The notes below the pieces were generated by a model. It had not been told where the DNA came from. It ran no database searches and worked only from the letters and a program-made list of their open reading frames with translations. A DNA stretch of 64,000 bases. Origin: Mycobacterium shinjukuense. GTDB taxonomy: Bacteria; Actinomycetota; Actinomycetes; Mycobacteriales; Mycobacteriaceae. Position 1 is the first letter of the stretch. Each line of letters starts with the position of its first letter. The position numbers were made by a program, and so were the translations under genes. The stretch spans positions 1,054,001-1,118,000 of the forward strand of contig NZ_AP022575.1 of assembly GCF_010730055.1 (NCBI RefSeq). The letters run 5' to 3'. This document shows, piece by piece, positions 25,238-33,505 of the stretch.

Positions 25238-27871
25238 TCAGATATACGGATGCGTTAATTTGGACCCCGGCGCACCTCGTCGCCGACGACGTCGCCGAGG
25301 TGCGCACCCGATTCTTCGCGACCGCAGGTGCTTGTCCAGCGCGTCGACGGCCAGCAGGACCGGCATCGACGCCAGCGCGGCGACCCAGCCCCACAGCGGC
25401 GGGTTCCACTGGCCCAGCAGCCTCGCGATGGGCGGCACCCACAGTACGACGAGGGAGAAGGCCAGCTCGATGAGCACCGCCGGCAGCAGGAGCCGGTTGG
25501 TGAACCAGCCCAGCGCTCCGGGCCAACGCGAGGAGGATCGGCAGGCAAAGACGTTCGCCGTCTGCGCAAAGACGACCGTCATGAACGCCGCGCCGGAGGC
25601 CGCCGCCAGCGGCTGCCCGGTGGGAAACGGATTTCCCGGACGCCAACCGAGCGCCAACAGGGACACCACGAAGGCGGCCAGCGAAAGGACGGCCTCGAGT
25701 GGCCCCAGCACCCCGAAGGCCCGGCGCAGCACGGTGGGGTTCATCAGCCGCCCGCCCACCGGGGGGTCTTCGAGCAGGTGCTTGGCGGGCGGCTCGGCGC
25801 CAAGCGCGACCGCCGACAGGGTGTCGGTGCCCAGGTCGAGCGCGATGATCTGCAGCACGCCGAGCGCGAGCGGGAACAGGCCGCCCGAGAGCGCCCAGAC
25901 CAGAAACGGCGCGAGCTCGGCGACGTTGTCGGTCACGTGGTAGGTGAGAAACCGGCGGACGTTGACGAAGGTCGCACGGCCCTGCTCGATGCCGGCCACG
26001 ATGCCGGCGAAGGAGTCGTCGAGCAGGACCAGGTCGGCCGCCTCACGGGCGACATCGGTGCCCGACCGGCCCATGGCCACCCCGATGTCGGCCTCGTGCA
26101 GCGCCGGGGCGTCATTGACACCGTCCCCGGTCATGGCCACCACGTGCCCCCGCGAGCGCAGCGCGCGGGCGATGCGGAGTTTGTCCTCCGGGGAGACCCG
26201 GGCGACCACCACCCCGTCGTGGTCGAGCAGCGCGGCCAGATGCTGCTCGTCTTCGGGAAGGTCGGTGCCCAGGAGCACCGGTGAGTCGCGGCGGCGCAGC
26301 CCCACCTCGTCGGCGATGGCCGTCGCGGTGGCCGGATGGTCACCGGTCACCATCGCCACCCGCACTCCCGCCCTTCGGCAGGCTTGCAGCGACTCGCAGA
26401 CCTCGCCCCGCGGCGGATCCTCCAGTGCCACCAGGCCCAGCAGGCGCAACCCCCGGTCGCAGTCCTTCAGATCCCGGGGAGTATGGCCGTTTCTCGGCCC
26501 GGCGGCGATGGCGAGCACCCGCAGCCCACGGGCGGTGAGCGTGTCCATCGCCCGGTGGGCCGCGGGGTCGTCGCCGCAGAGCGGGAGCACGGCGTCCGGC
26601 GCGCCCTTCACCACGATCTCGTCGGCCAGCACCACGGCCATCCGGCGCAGCCGGGGGTCGAAGGGGAACCGCAGCTCGGCCGAACCGGCGCGACGGTCCT
26701 CGACGGTGTCGATGCCCAGGCGCCGGGCCAGGGTGTCCAGGGCCGCCTCCATGGGGTCCCCGTGGGCCCGCCACCGCCCGGCCACCTCGTCGGCGTACCC
26801 GGTGGAGCAGCGTTCGCCGGCCAGGGCCAGCGCGCGGACCCGGTCCGCCGCGGTGGCCGAGGACCACGTCAATCCGGCCGTCGGAGCGTAGCCGGGGCCC
26901 TCGACGGTCAGCGACCCGGCGGGCGTCCAGGCCTCGACCACGGTCATCTGGTTTTGGGTGAGCGTTCCCGTCTTGTCGGTGCAGATGAACGTCGTGGAGC
27001 CCAGCGTCTCGACGGCCTCGAGGTCGCGGACGAGGATCTGCCGTTTGGCCATCTGCTCCGAACCCCAGGCCAGCGACAGCGTCACCGTGGGCAGCAGCGC
27101 CTCCGGGACCAGCGCGACGGTGACGCCGATCGCGAACACGAAGGCCTGCTGGATCGGGTTGCCGACGAGCACCGAAACCAGCAGGAACAGCGCGCCCACG
27201 CTGACCGCGATCGCGGCCGTGAGCCGCACGACGCCCTGCAGGCCGCGGGTCAGTGGGGTGTCGGGTTTCGAGGTGGATGTCGTCAGCCGGGCGATCCCGG
27301 CCAGGCGGGTGTGCGGGCCGATCGCGGTGACCCGGGCTCGCGAGTCGCCTTCGACGACGAACGTGCCGGCGAAGAGGGTTTCGCCCTCGGCCACGGCACC
27401 GGCCGCACTCTCGCCGGTGAGCATGGACGAGTCGACGAGCAACCGGTTCTCGGCAAGGACCACGGCGTCGGCCGGCACCCGGTCGCCGCTTTCCAGCAGC
27501 AGCACGTCGTCGACCACCACGTCCTCGGCCTCGATCAGCTGCCGACGACCGTCACGCCAGACCGTGACTCGGGTGGGCAGCATCTCCTGGAGCCGATCGG
27601 CGGCCCGGTCGGCCCGAGCTTGCTGGATCAAGGCGAAGACGCCGTTCAGCACGATCACCGCGATGATGGCGGCGCTGAGTTGCGGGAGCTTCGCGAGGAA
27701 GGCGAGCGCCGCGGCCGCCCACAGCAGCAGGGCGAAAAAGTGCGTCAGCTCGTCGAGCAGGCGGCGCGCGATCGAGGGCCTGCTTGCCACCGGAAGCCTG
27801 TTGGCACCGCCGCGCTTGCGCCGGGCGGTGGCCTCCGCCGTGGTCAGCCCGGGCGCCGTGACAGCGGCCAT
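25238..27871 (-). CDS. Cation-transporting P-type ATPase (P2-like, CtpF-type)
   Basis: 877 residues. N-terminal cation-ATPase domain, actuator loop LTGES (151-155), TM4 motif VALVPEALLP (252-261), phosphorylation site ICTDKTGTLT with Asp299, nucleotide-domain KGAPD, hinge TGDGVNDAP, and a C-terminal set of membrane helices. The PEALLP variant and overall layout fit P2-type (Ca2+/Mn2+-like) pumps such as mycobacterial CtpF rather than heavy-metal P1B pumps: there is no N-terminal CxxC domain and no CPC. The ion cannot be told from sequence alone. Start ATG 27871. The gene stands alone on the minus strand. Confidence 0.9.
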   Translation of the reverse strand: MAAVTAPGLTTAEATARRKRGGANRLPVASRPSIARRLLDELTHFFALLLWAAAALAFLAKLPQLSAAIIAVIVLNGVFALIQQARADRAADRLQEMLPTRVTVWRDGRRQLIEAEDVVVDDVLLLESGDRVPADAVVLAENRLLVDSSMLTGESAAGAVAEGETLFAGTFVVEGDSRARVTAIGPHTRLAGIARLTTSTSKPDTPLTRGLQGVVRLTAAIAVSVGALFLLVSVLVGNPIQQAFVFAIGVTVALVPEALLPTVTLSLAWGSEQMAKRQILVRDLEAVETLGSTTFICTDKTGTLTQNQMTVVEAWTPAGSLTVEGPGYAPTAGLTWSSATAADRVRALALAGERCSTGYADEVAGRWRAHGDPMEAALDTLARRLGIDTVEDRRAGSAELRFPFDPRLRRMAVVLADEIVVKGAPDAVLPLCGDDPAAHRAMDTLTARGLRVLAIAAGPRNGHTPRDLKDCDRGLRLLGLVALEDPPRGEVCESLQACRRAGVRVAMVTGDHPATATAIADEVGLRRRDSPVLLGTDLPEDEQHLAALLDHDGVVVARVSPEDKLRIARALRSRGHVVAMTGDGVNDAPALHEADIGVAMGRSGTDVAREAADLVLLDDSFAGIVAGIEQGRATFVNVRRFLTYHVTDNVAELAPFLVWALSGGLFPLALGVLQIIALDLGTDTLSAVALGAEPPAKHLLEDPPVGGRLMNPTVLRRAFGVLGPLEAVLSLAAFVVSLLALGWRPGNPFPTGQPLAAASGAAFMTVVFAQTANVFACRSSSRWPGALGWFTNRLLLPAVLIELAFSLVVLWVPPIARLLGQWNPPLWGWVAALASMPVLLAVDALDKHLRSRRIGCAPRRRRRRRGAPGSKLTHPYI

Positions 27872-28028
27872 GATTTCTCCCGATGCGTGCTCTCGACGAC
27901 CAGCGCGACCGAAATGCTATCGCCGAGGCGGTTGCGCGTGACGCGTGCCGCGGCGCACCGGATTGTCCGCTCGTCGAACCCGGCACCACGCATCGTCGCC
28001 AAGGGCCAGCGGCAGGTACCGTCAACCC

Positions 28029-28541
28029 ATGGCGTTTCGGCGGGAAAGTCCGCTTCGCGGTCGGCGGTTACGGCTCGATGAGGCGCTGATGGAGCGCTTC
28101 GCCATGAGTCGGGCCGGCAACCTATTCGGTCTGCACGTGATGCCACGCATCGACAAGGTGCTGATCCCTCGGACCAAGGGCCGGGTGAGCTCGATGGGGT
28201 TCGACAAGGTCGGGCTGCTGACGTCGACCGGGGCCAAATCCGGCCGGCCGCGCACGCATCCGCTGACGTTGATCGCGGACTCCGACGGGCTGCTGGCCAT
28301 CGGATCCAACTACGGCCGGGCCACGCATCCGGCCTGGAGCGCCAACCTGCTGGCACACCCCGACTGCACGGTCGAGTTCAAGGGCCCGCCCCGACGGTAC
28401 CGGGCCGAGCTTTTGACCGGAGATGCCCGCGCGGCGGCGTGGGCCACCGCCGTCGACTTCTACAACGGTTACGAGAACTACCGGGCCAATTGCTCGCCCC
28501 GCGAGATCCGGGTGTTTCGGCTTCGGCCGGTTGACGGCTGA
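28029..28541 (+). CDS. Deazaflavin (F420)-dependent nitroreductase family protein
   Basis: 170 residues of the Ddn-like split-barrel family: KVGLLTSTGAKSGRPRTHPLT is the typical F420-phosphate-binding region (TTTGRKSGxxRxxPL in relatives), followed by SNYGRATHPAWSANLLAHPDCTVEFKG, also diagnostic. It should use reduced F420 to reduce quinones or other small molecules. The start is ATG 28029 rather than 27945, since the extra N-terminal residues are Arg-rich shadow sequence. It lies just left of the integrative element; no operon partner is seen. Confidence 0.88.
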   Translation: MAFRRESPLRGRRLRLDEALMERFAMSRAGNLFGLHVMPRIDKVLIPRTKGRVSSMGFDKVGLLTSTGAKSGRPRTHPLTLIADSDGLLAIGSNYGRATHPAWSANLLAHPDCTVEFKGPPRRYRAELLTGDARAAAWATAVDFYNGYENYRANCSPREIRVFRLRPVDG

Positions 28542-28637
28542 ATGTCTCGAGCGGCGCGGACGCGTCGGTTTGGGGTCTGTCGGCGCCGGCTGGCGCGCTA
28601 GGGTCGATGGTTGTGCGCACAGCGGGATAGCCCTAGC

Positions 28638-28676
28638 GGCGGTAGCTCAGTTGGTCAGAGCCGCGGACTCATAATC
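28638..28676 (+). repeat. Left direct repeat: 5' half of a CAT-anticodon tRNA (attL)
   Basis: 39 bases identical to 31008-31046, covering tRNA positions 3 to 41 (acceptor arm, D arm, anticodon loop CTCATAA). The sequence diverges at once on both sides (ggtgttcc here, cgttggtc in the intact tRNA). The copy cannot be a functional tRNA because the 3' half is missing. The two bases before the repeat read GC instead of GG, so its acceptor end has also drifted. Confidence 0.9.
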
Positions 28677-28699
28677 GGTGTTCCTGGGCGTTTGCTGCG

Positions 28700-29056
28700 T
28701 TGGCTGGAGTTGGTGGGTTCGGGATATACCGGCTTCTAGCTGCGGCGATGGGCTTGTCGCGTTGGGCTGAGCTGGACGGGTCTGGAAGCACTGCGGTATC
28801 GACTGCGGTATCGGCTGGACAGCTCTCGATACGCAACAGCGGCACCATAGTCAGCACCGCTGCCGCCCTGAACGCGCTGCGCTCCTGTCGCGACGGACTG
28901 AAGGAGTTGCGTCTCGACGCCAGCACTGCCGCGGCGCTGACCGGCGCCCGGGGCGCCCGGGCCGGCGAGCTGGCCAAGATGATCGCTGACGGATTAGCCA
29001 CTGCAACCGCCTGGCGGTCGTTGTCGAGGGCGACCTTCGCGCTACCCAGGCGGTAG
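28700..29056 (+). CDS. Doubtful small ORF in the element left arm
   Basis: 118 codons from TTG 28700 (or 102 from ATG 28748), Ala-rich, no ribosome site of note. The middle (AVSAGQLSIRNSGTIVSTAA) faintly resembles the helical DUF222 region of 13E12-type proteins, so it could be a fragment of such a gene, but the resemblance is weak. The opposite strand is also open (28669-29097), which lowers confidence in either. Reported so that the stretch is not left blank. Confidence 0.2.
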   Translation: MAGVGGFGIYRLLAAAMGLSRWAELDGSGSTAVSTAVSAGQLSIRNSGTIVSTAAALNALRSCRDGLKELRLDASTAAALTGARGARAGELAKMIADGLATATAWRSLSRATFALPRR

Positions 29057-29095
29057 ATGCGGCGATCTCGCGGCGTCCGGCACAGGCACGGCTGC

Positions 29096-29134
29096 ACTAA
29101 GTGAAGTCAACTGACGTTATTAACTTCACTTAGT
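29096..29134. promoter_or_regulatory. Perfect 12-base inverted repeat upstream of the Fic gene
   Basis: ACTAAGTGAAGT (29096-29107) and its exact reverse complement ACTTCACTTAGT (29123-29134) flank a 15-base AT-rich centre. A third half-site, ACTTCACTT, occurs at 29164-29172 immediately after the Fic start codon. TGATAA (29136-29141) could serve as -10. The arrangement is that of a repressor operator covering the promoter and start of the Fic gene, and the Fic protein itself has a C-terminal HTH-like region. Confidence 0.65.
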
Positions 29135-29160
29135 CTGATAAATGAGGTTAAAATGGAGCA

Positions 29161-30333
29161 ATGACTTCACTTCGCCCCATCACCTACGAGGATGCACGTT
29201 GGGAACCACAGGGGATGCGGTACGCGAGCCCCGTGCTGCCGAAGTACGGCACCTACCACCCCGCCGTGCCGGTCGACATTGCCGAGCTGGTCTTGGACCT
29301 GCCGCCGTCCGTGCTCGCAGAAGCCGAATCCGCCAGCCACGAGATCACGCGCTTCGACGTCGAACTCGGAGGCGAAATCACACCGTTTGCCGCTGTGTTG
29401 CTACGGTCAGAGTCCGCCGCCAGCTCGCAGATCGAGAACCTGACCGCATCAGCCCGCGCTATCGCCGAGGCCGAGCTGCCTGGTGGCAGGGCCAAGCGCA
29501 ACGCTGAGATGATCGTCGCCAACACTGCTGCGATGCAAGCAGCGGTCGCCCTGTCCGACACTGTTGACGCCGACGCCATCCTGGCGATGCACCGCGCGTT
29601 GATGGCCAACGAGCCACGCCATACGCCAGGCGAATTCCGTACCGAGCCAGTGTGGATCGGCGGTGGCTCCACCCCCATCGGCGCGACATTCGTCGGGCCG
29701 CGCCACGAGCTGGTCCCCGGCGCGATTGACGACTTGATCGCCTTCGCGCAGCGCGCCGACGTTCCCGCACTGCCGCAGATCGCGGTGGCCCATGCACAGT
29801 TCGAGACCATTCACCCTTTCACCGACGGGAATGGACGCGCGGGCCGCACACTGGTGCAAGCCATGCTGCGCAACAAAGGCTTGACCCGCCAGGTGACGGT
29901 GCCGGTCTCGGCCGGGCTGCTGACCGACACGGGCGCATACTTCGCCGCGCTGACTGCTTACCGCGACGGTGACGCCGCGCCGATTGTCGAGCGCTTCTCA
30001 CAGGCCAGCGTCCTGGCTATCGCGAACGGGCGTCAGCTGGTCGCCGATATTCGTGGTATCCGGGAGAATTGGAACGACGTGATCACCGCGCGGTCCGACT
30101 CGGCGGTGTGGAAGGTCGCTGATCTGTTGACCCGACGTCCGGTCGTCAACGCTGCGCTACTCGCGCAGGAGCTGGGCATCGAGTCCACCAACGCTCACCG
30201 CTACCTCAACCCGCTCACCGAGGCGGGAATCCTCGTCGAGACGACCAGCGGGCCCCGCAACCGCGTGTGGCGTTCTCCTGAAGTGCTCGCCGCGCTCGAC
30301 GCGTTCGCCGAACGGGCCGGACGGCGGGGCTGA
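29161..30333 (+). CDS. Fic-domain protein (class II type, with C-terminal winged helix)
   Basis: 390 residues. The complete Fic active-site motif HPFTDGNGRAGR is at residues 218-229 (His218 catalytic, Asp222, Asn224, Arg226, Arg229), so it should be able to AMPylate or otherwise nucleotidylate a target. An inhibitory motif of the (S/T)xxxE(G/N) type is present N-terminally as SSQIEN (88-93, Glu92), which places it in class II, self-inhibited Fic proteins. The C-terminal part (about 320-375: VVNAALLAQELGIESTNAHRYL) looks like a winged helix, giving a possible DNA-binding or autoregulatory role at the palindrome upstream. Start ATG 29161. Sole intact cargo gene of the element. Confidence 0.9.
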   Translation: MTSLRPITYEDARWEPQGMRYASPVLPKYGTYHPAVPVDIAELVLDLPPSVLAEAESASHEITRFDVELGGEITPFAAVLLRSESAASSQIENLTASARAIAEAELPGGRAKRNAEMIVANTAAMQAAVALSDTVDADAILAMHRALMANEPRHTPGEFRTEPVWIGGGSTPIGATFVGPRHELVPGAIDDLIAFAQRADVPALPQIAVAHAQFETIHPFTDGNGRAGRTLVQAMLRNKGLTRQVTVPVSAGLLTDTGAYFAALTAYRDGDAAPIVERFSQASVLAIANGRQLVADIRGIRENWNDVITARSDSAVWKVADLLTRRPVVNAALLAQELGIESTNAHRYLNPLTEAGILVETTSGPRNRVWRSPEVLAALDAFAERAGRRG

Positions 30334-30461
30334 CCGCCGTGTGAAAAATCCATTGCGTTGCGATCCAACACTATTGCCCGGACGTCGAAGCATGATCGCC
30401 CTCTTCATGTCGAATCGCGAATGATCTGGCTCCACTTCAGTGTCAGCAGCGAGTCAGGTAA

Positions 30462-31000
30462 GGTGCGTGGACCGAAGATCTGCCGACAGCGACCGAGCGG
30501 GAGCGACGCTACTTGACCCCCGCCGAGTTTCTTGAGCTCGCCAGGGCGACGGAGCGATTCGAGACGCTGACCCTCGTTCTCGGCCACTGCGGACTCCGCT
30601 TCGGTGAGACAGCGGCCCTGCGTCGCGAGAACGTGGGGGACCGGGAGTTGACTCGCTCATCGGCTACGTCTGTGACCGGGGCCGGGATCGTCGAGACGGC
30701 GACGAAGACCAACCGGGTGCGTCACGTGCCTGTCCCCGAGCCGGTATGGGAGCGCCATGCCGACCGCCGTGCAGGCCTTGTCGAAGCCGACTTGGTCCCG
30801 AACGGGCTGAGGCACACCACGGCATCGCTCGCGATCGGCGGGGCGCTAATGTCAAGGTCGTGCAGAGGCTTCTCGGACACGCCACGGCGGCCATGACCTT
30901 GGACCGTTACGGCCACCTCAGCGACGACCTGGCGGGCGTGGCAGACGCGCTCGGGCGGGCCATCAAGAGTGCGGTGGAGAACATATCCGCGGCTAGTTAG
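30462..31000 (+). pseudogene. Tyrosine recombinase (phage-type integrase) remnant
   Basis: Only the catalytic domain is left. In the first frame, from just after a stop at 30459-30461, reads ERRYLTPAEFLELARATERF, then GHCGLRFGETAALR with the first catalytic Arg, then LRHTTASLAIGGA with the box II region. Around 30835-30850 the frame shifts, and the second frame continues ANVKVVQRLLGHATAAMTLDRYGHL, giving the LLGH His and nucleophile Tyr. The N-terminal arm- and core-binding domains are absent. It lies directly upstream of the intact tRNA, where integrases of tRNA-inserted elements normally sit. Non-functional as it stands. Confidence 0.85.
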
Positions 31001-31005
31001 CGCAA

Positions 31006-31082
31006 GGGGCGGTAGCTCAGTTGGTCAGAGCCGCGGACTCATAATCCGTTGGTCGCGGGTTCGAGCCCCGCCCGCCCCACCA
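31006..31082 (+). tRNA. tRNA with CAT anticodon (elongator tRNA-Met, or tRNA-Ile2)
   Basis: Full cloverleaf: acceptor GGGGCGG (31006-31012) pairs with CCGCCCC (31072-31078), D stem GCTC/GAGC, anticodon stem GCGGA/TCCGT with loop CTCATAA, T arm GCGGG-TTCGAGC-CCCGC, discriminator A at 31079 and an encoded CCA to 31082. A G-C first pair and lack of the three G-C pairs in the anticodon stem exclude initiator tRNA. CAT could be Met or, if the C is lysidine-modified, Ile. Its 5' half and promoter now derive from the integrative element. Confidence 0.93.
31008..31046 (+). repeat. Right direct repeat within the tRNA gene (attR)
   Basis: Identical over 39 bases to 28638-28676. It occupies the 5' half of the intact tRNA up to the anticodon stem. 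The tRNA 3' half and the DNA to its right are the original chromosome side. Confidence 0.9.
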
Positions 31083-31302
31083 AGCAGCCTTGCAGGTCAA
31101 AGGCAGGACAGGCGCGCGTGGGCTACGACGGCGCGTAGGCAAAGAACCGCTTGGCCTCGGCGAAGAAGTCGTTGAGGTCAATGCCATCCGCCATCTTGCG
31201 TTCTTGAATCGACGCTGCCGCTGAAGGGTGTTGTTGCGCTAAGCCAAGGATGATCACCATCGACGCGATAGGGCACATCGCGCTCTCCCGGAAGGGGGCC
31301 TC

Positions 31303-33165
31303 GTGCCAACACGGCCACACAGACCGCCGCCGCGCTCGGCGATGGGGGAAACGCGCGCCATCGAGCTCGAGCGCGCGGACGCCGATGCGCTTACCCGGCT
31401 CCGGCGGTGGACCAGCGGTCGCCTCGGGGGGCTCACGGCGTTCCTGGTCTACCTCCTCGGAGCCGTCATCCTCACCATCGGCGCCTGGAGCGACCCAAGG
31501 TCGGGTTGGGCCGGCAACTGCTGCGACCAGCAGCAGGCGATCTGGTACCTGGGCTGGACACCCCACGCGCTCGCCAACGGGCTCAATCCGTTCTTCACCA
31601 CCCAGATCGGTGCGCCCGACGGTGTGAACCTCATGTGGAACACCCCGATGACGCTCCTCGGGCTCCTGGGCTGGCTCCCGGCAAAGATCGGTGGCCCAAT
31701 CTTTGGGTTCAACGTCCTCATGGTCGTCGGCATCGCCGTCAGCGGATTCACCGCTTGGCTCGCGATCCGCCGCTGGACCGGTGACGGACTCGGCCCGATG
31801 GTCGGTGGCGCGGTTTATGCCTTCTCGCCCTACATCGCCTCCCACGCGGCGCTGCACCTGAACCTTGCCACGGCCTGGGTTCCGCCGCTGTTCCTGCTCG
31901 TCATCGACGAGCTCCTGGTGACCCGGCGCAGGCCGCCGTGGCAAGCGGGGGTTGCGCTCGGAGTCCTGGGCGCCACGCAGCTCCTGATCAATGAGGAGAC
32001 ACTGGCCACCAGCGTGGTGGCGGCCGTGGTACTGGTCTGTGTCCTGGCCGTCGCGCGACGTGACGGGCGGGTCCGCGCGCGGTGCCGCCGAGGAGTGGCC
32101 CGGCTCTTCCCGGCGCTCGCGGTCGCCACGATGACGTTCCTCGTGCTCGCGGCCTGGCCACTGGCCGTCCAGTTCTTCGGACCGCAACGGATCAACGGGC
32201 CTGTCCAGGATCCCAAGACGTATTCGACCGACCTCCTGAACCTCGTCCTTCCGACGCCATACCAGCTTCTCGCCCCCGACGCGGCGACACGCGTGTCCCG
32301 TGAGTTCAGCGGCCTCTATCACGAGGCGACGGGCTACCTGGGCCCGCCGCTCCTCGTCCTGCTGGTGGTCGTGGCCGTTCGCCGCTGGGACGACCTCCGG
32401 GTCCGCGTCGCGAGCATCACCGGGGCGTTGCTCTTCGTGCTCTCGCTCGGGCCATGGCTGCACATCGGCAATAAGGCTCTGCCCGTACCGCTGCCGTGGC
32501 TGCCCTTCGGGAAGCTGCCGCTGCTCCAACATGTGCTGCCGGGCCGCTTCACGCTGTTCGCCTGGCTGGCCGTCGCGGTCATCGTCGCGATCGTCACCGC
32601 CCGGGCGACTCGCCTGGCTCCGCGATCCGCGGCGCGGTGGCTGCTTACCGTGGTCGCGACGCTCGTCCTGATCCTTCCCGCCCCGCTGCAACGGCAGCCG
32701 TCCTACACGCCCGCCTTCTTCCGCACGTGGGCCAGCCACAACATCGGGCCCGACGAGACAGTCCTGGTCGCACCGTATATCCTCAACGGGGGCCAGGCCG
32801 CGCCGATGTTGTGGGCGGCCCAAGCCGATTATGGGCTGCGGATGCCCCAGGCCTACGCGTACATGCCCCAGCCGGACGGTGGCACGAATTCGGGACCGCC
32901 GGCAACGCGGCTGTCCAAGATCATGCTGGCCATCCAGCAGGGCGAGACCTCGCTCGTGGCACGGGGAGAAGCTCGCGCACAGGTCGCCGCCACCCTCCGG
33001 TTTACCGGGGTGCGCCACGTGATTGTCGGGCCCATGCCGGCATGGCAGGCGATGATTGCGTTCTTCACCGACCTGTTCGGCCGGCCGCCCGACAGGGTCG
33101 GCGAGATTGCGATCTGGCGGGACGTCAATGTCCGGGGTGTCGTCGCGCCGCCGACATCGCCGTGA
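31303..33165 (+). CDS. Polytopic membrane protein, probable GT-C-type glycosyltransferase-like
   Basis: 620 residues with about ten hydrophobic segments spread through the first three quarters (for example residues 47-62, 127-150, 165-190, 350-365, 375-390, 430-450) and a soluble C-terminal domain from about 465. The layout, with an early extracytoplasmic loop after the first helix and a C-terminal soluble part, is that of GT-C-fold membrane glycosyltransferases acting on polyprenyl-linked sugars, but I do not see a decisive catalytic motif. GTG 31303 is preceded by GGAAGGGGG; ATG 31342 is an alternative. Stand-alone gene right of the tRNA, so it belongs to the host chromosome rather than the element. 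Confidence 0.75.
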   Translation: MPTRPHRPPPRSAMGETRAIELERADADALTRLRRWTSGRLGGLTAFLVYLLGAVILTIGAWSDPRSGWAGNCCDQQQAIWYLGWTPHALANGLNPFFTTQIGAPDGVNLMWNTPMTLLGLLGWLPAKIGGPIFGFNVLMVVGIAVSGFTAWLAIRRWTGDGLGPMVGGAVYAFSPYIASHAALHLNLATAWVPPLFLLVIDELLVTRRRPPWQAGVALGVLGATQLLINEETLATSVVAAVVLVCVLAVARRDGRVRARCRRGVARLFPALAVATMTFLVLAAWPLAVQFFGPQRINGPVQDPKTYSTDLLNLVLPTPYQLLAPDAATRVSREFSGLYHEATGYLGPPLLVLLVVVAVRRWDDLRVRVASITGALLFVLSLGPWLHIGNKALPVPLPWLPFGKLPLLQHVLPGRFTLFAWLAVAVIVAIVTARATRLAPRSAARWLLTVVATLVLILPAPLQRQPSYTPAFFRTWASHNIGPDETVLVAPYILNGGQAAPMLWAAQADYGLRMPQAYAYMPQPDGGTNSGPPATRLSKIMLAIQQGETSLVARGEARAQVAATLRFTGVRHVIVGPMPAWQAMIAFFTDLFGRPPDRVGEIAIWRDVNVRGVVAPPTSP

Positions 33166-33505
33166 CGAACCGATTCTCAACGCTGAGCCAAACTGTGTTG
33201 CTCGGTGGGCGGCCCTGAACGGTGTTGGGTCGCACAACGTTCCGCGGTCTTCGCCCCGGGTCGACGTGCGGATCGTGTCCGGGGTCCCGGCCTGGGGGTG
33301 GCGGGTTGTCTCACGCTTTCGGGCCACCGACTCGGCCTGCGTGGTCCGATGCTCAGCCACATCGCTCTGGTGTGAATGGGGCGGTGTCACGCGTCGCCGG
33401 ATGGCGTGTCGAGGGCGCGCCGACCGACCCCATCCCTCGTCGTCCCCTGCGGCGGGCTGTGGATAGCCGATTCGGTTGTCGGGGGTGGCGTGTAGAATCG
33501 AAACT
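33166..33505. promoter_or_regulatory. Intergenic region with a leaderless-type promoter for the 13E12-type gene
   Basis: 340 bases without a convincing gene; short frames here have no recognisable features. TAGAAT at 33493-33498 fits a -10 hexamer, placing the transcript start at or one base before the ATG at 33506, so the mRNA would be leaderless. No clear -35 is seen. Confidence 0.5.

Larger units (their letters stand above)
28542..29160. other. Gene-poor segment: old tRNA promoter region, left repeat and element left arm
   Basis: After the nitroreductase stop there are 96 bases with GC-rich sequence and a TAGGGT hexamer near 28600 that could be the -10 of the original tRNA promoter. Then comes the 39-base tRNA half-repeat, then about 480 bases of element DNA up to the Fic gene. 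One weak reading frame (28700-29056) is listed separately; nothing else is convincing. Confidence 0.5.
28638..31046 (+). mobile_element. Small decayed integrative element in a tRNA gene, carrying a Fic gene
   Basis: About 2.4 kb bounded by 39-base perfect direct repeats of tRNA sequence, with a tyrosine-integrase remnant at the right end next to the intact tRNA and a Fic-domain gene as the only clear cargo. These are the classical marks of site-specific integration at a tRNA. The integrase is truncated and frameshifted, and no excisionase, replication or transfer gene is seen, so the element is probably immobile. Larger original size followed by deletion is likely (inference). Confidence 0.75.

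Noticed and set aside
28638..28676. Second tRNA gene at the left repeat
   Set aside because: Only the 5' half is present; no T arm, acceptor 3' strand or CCA follows, so it cannot fold as tRNA.
28669..29097. 142-codon minus-strand frame in the left arm of the element
   Set aside because: No ribosome site, no recognisable motif, and it is opposed by an equally weak plus-strand frame.
31123..33390. 755-codon minus-strand open frame
   Set aside because: Antisense to the polytopic membrane protein gene, full of Arg/Asp/Gly/Pro with no domain; a codon-bias artefact.
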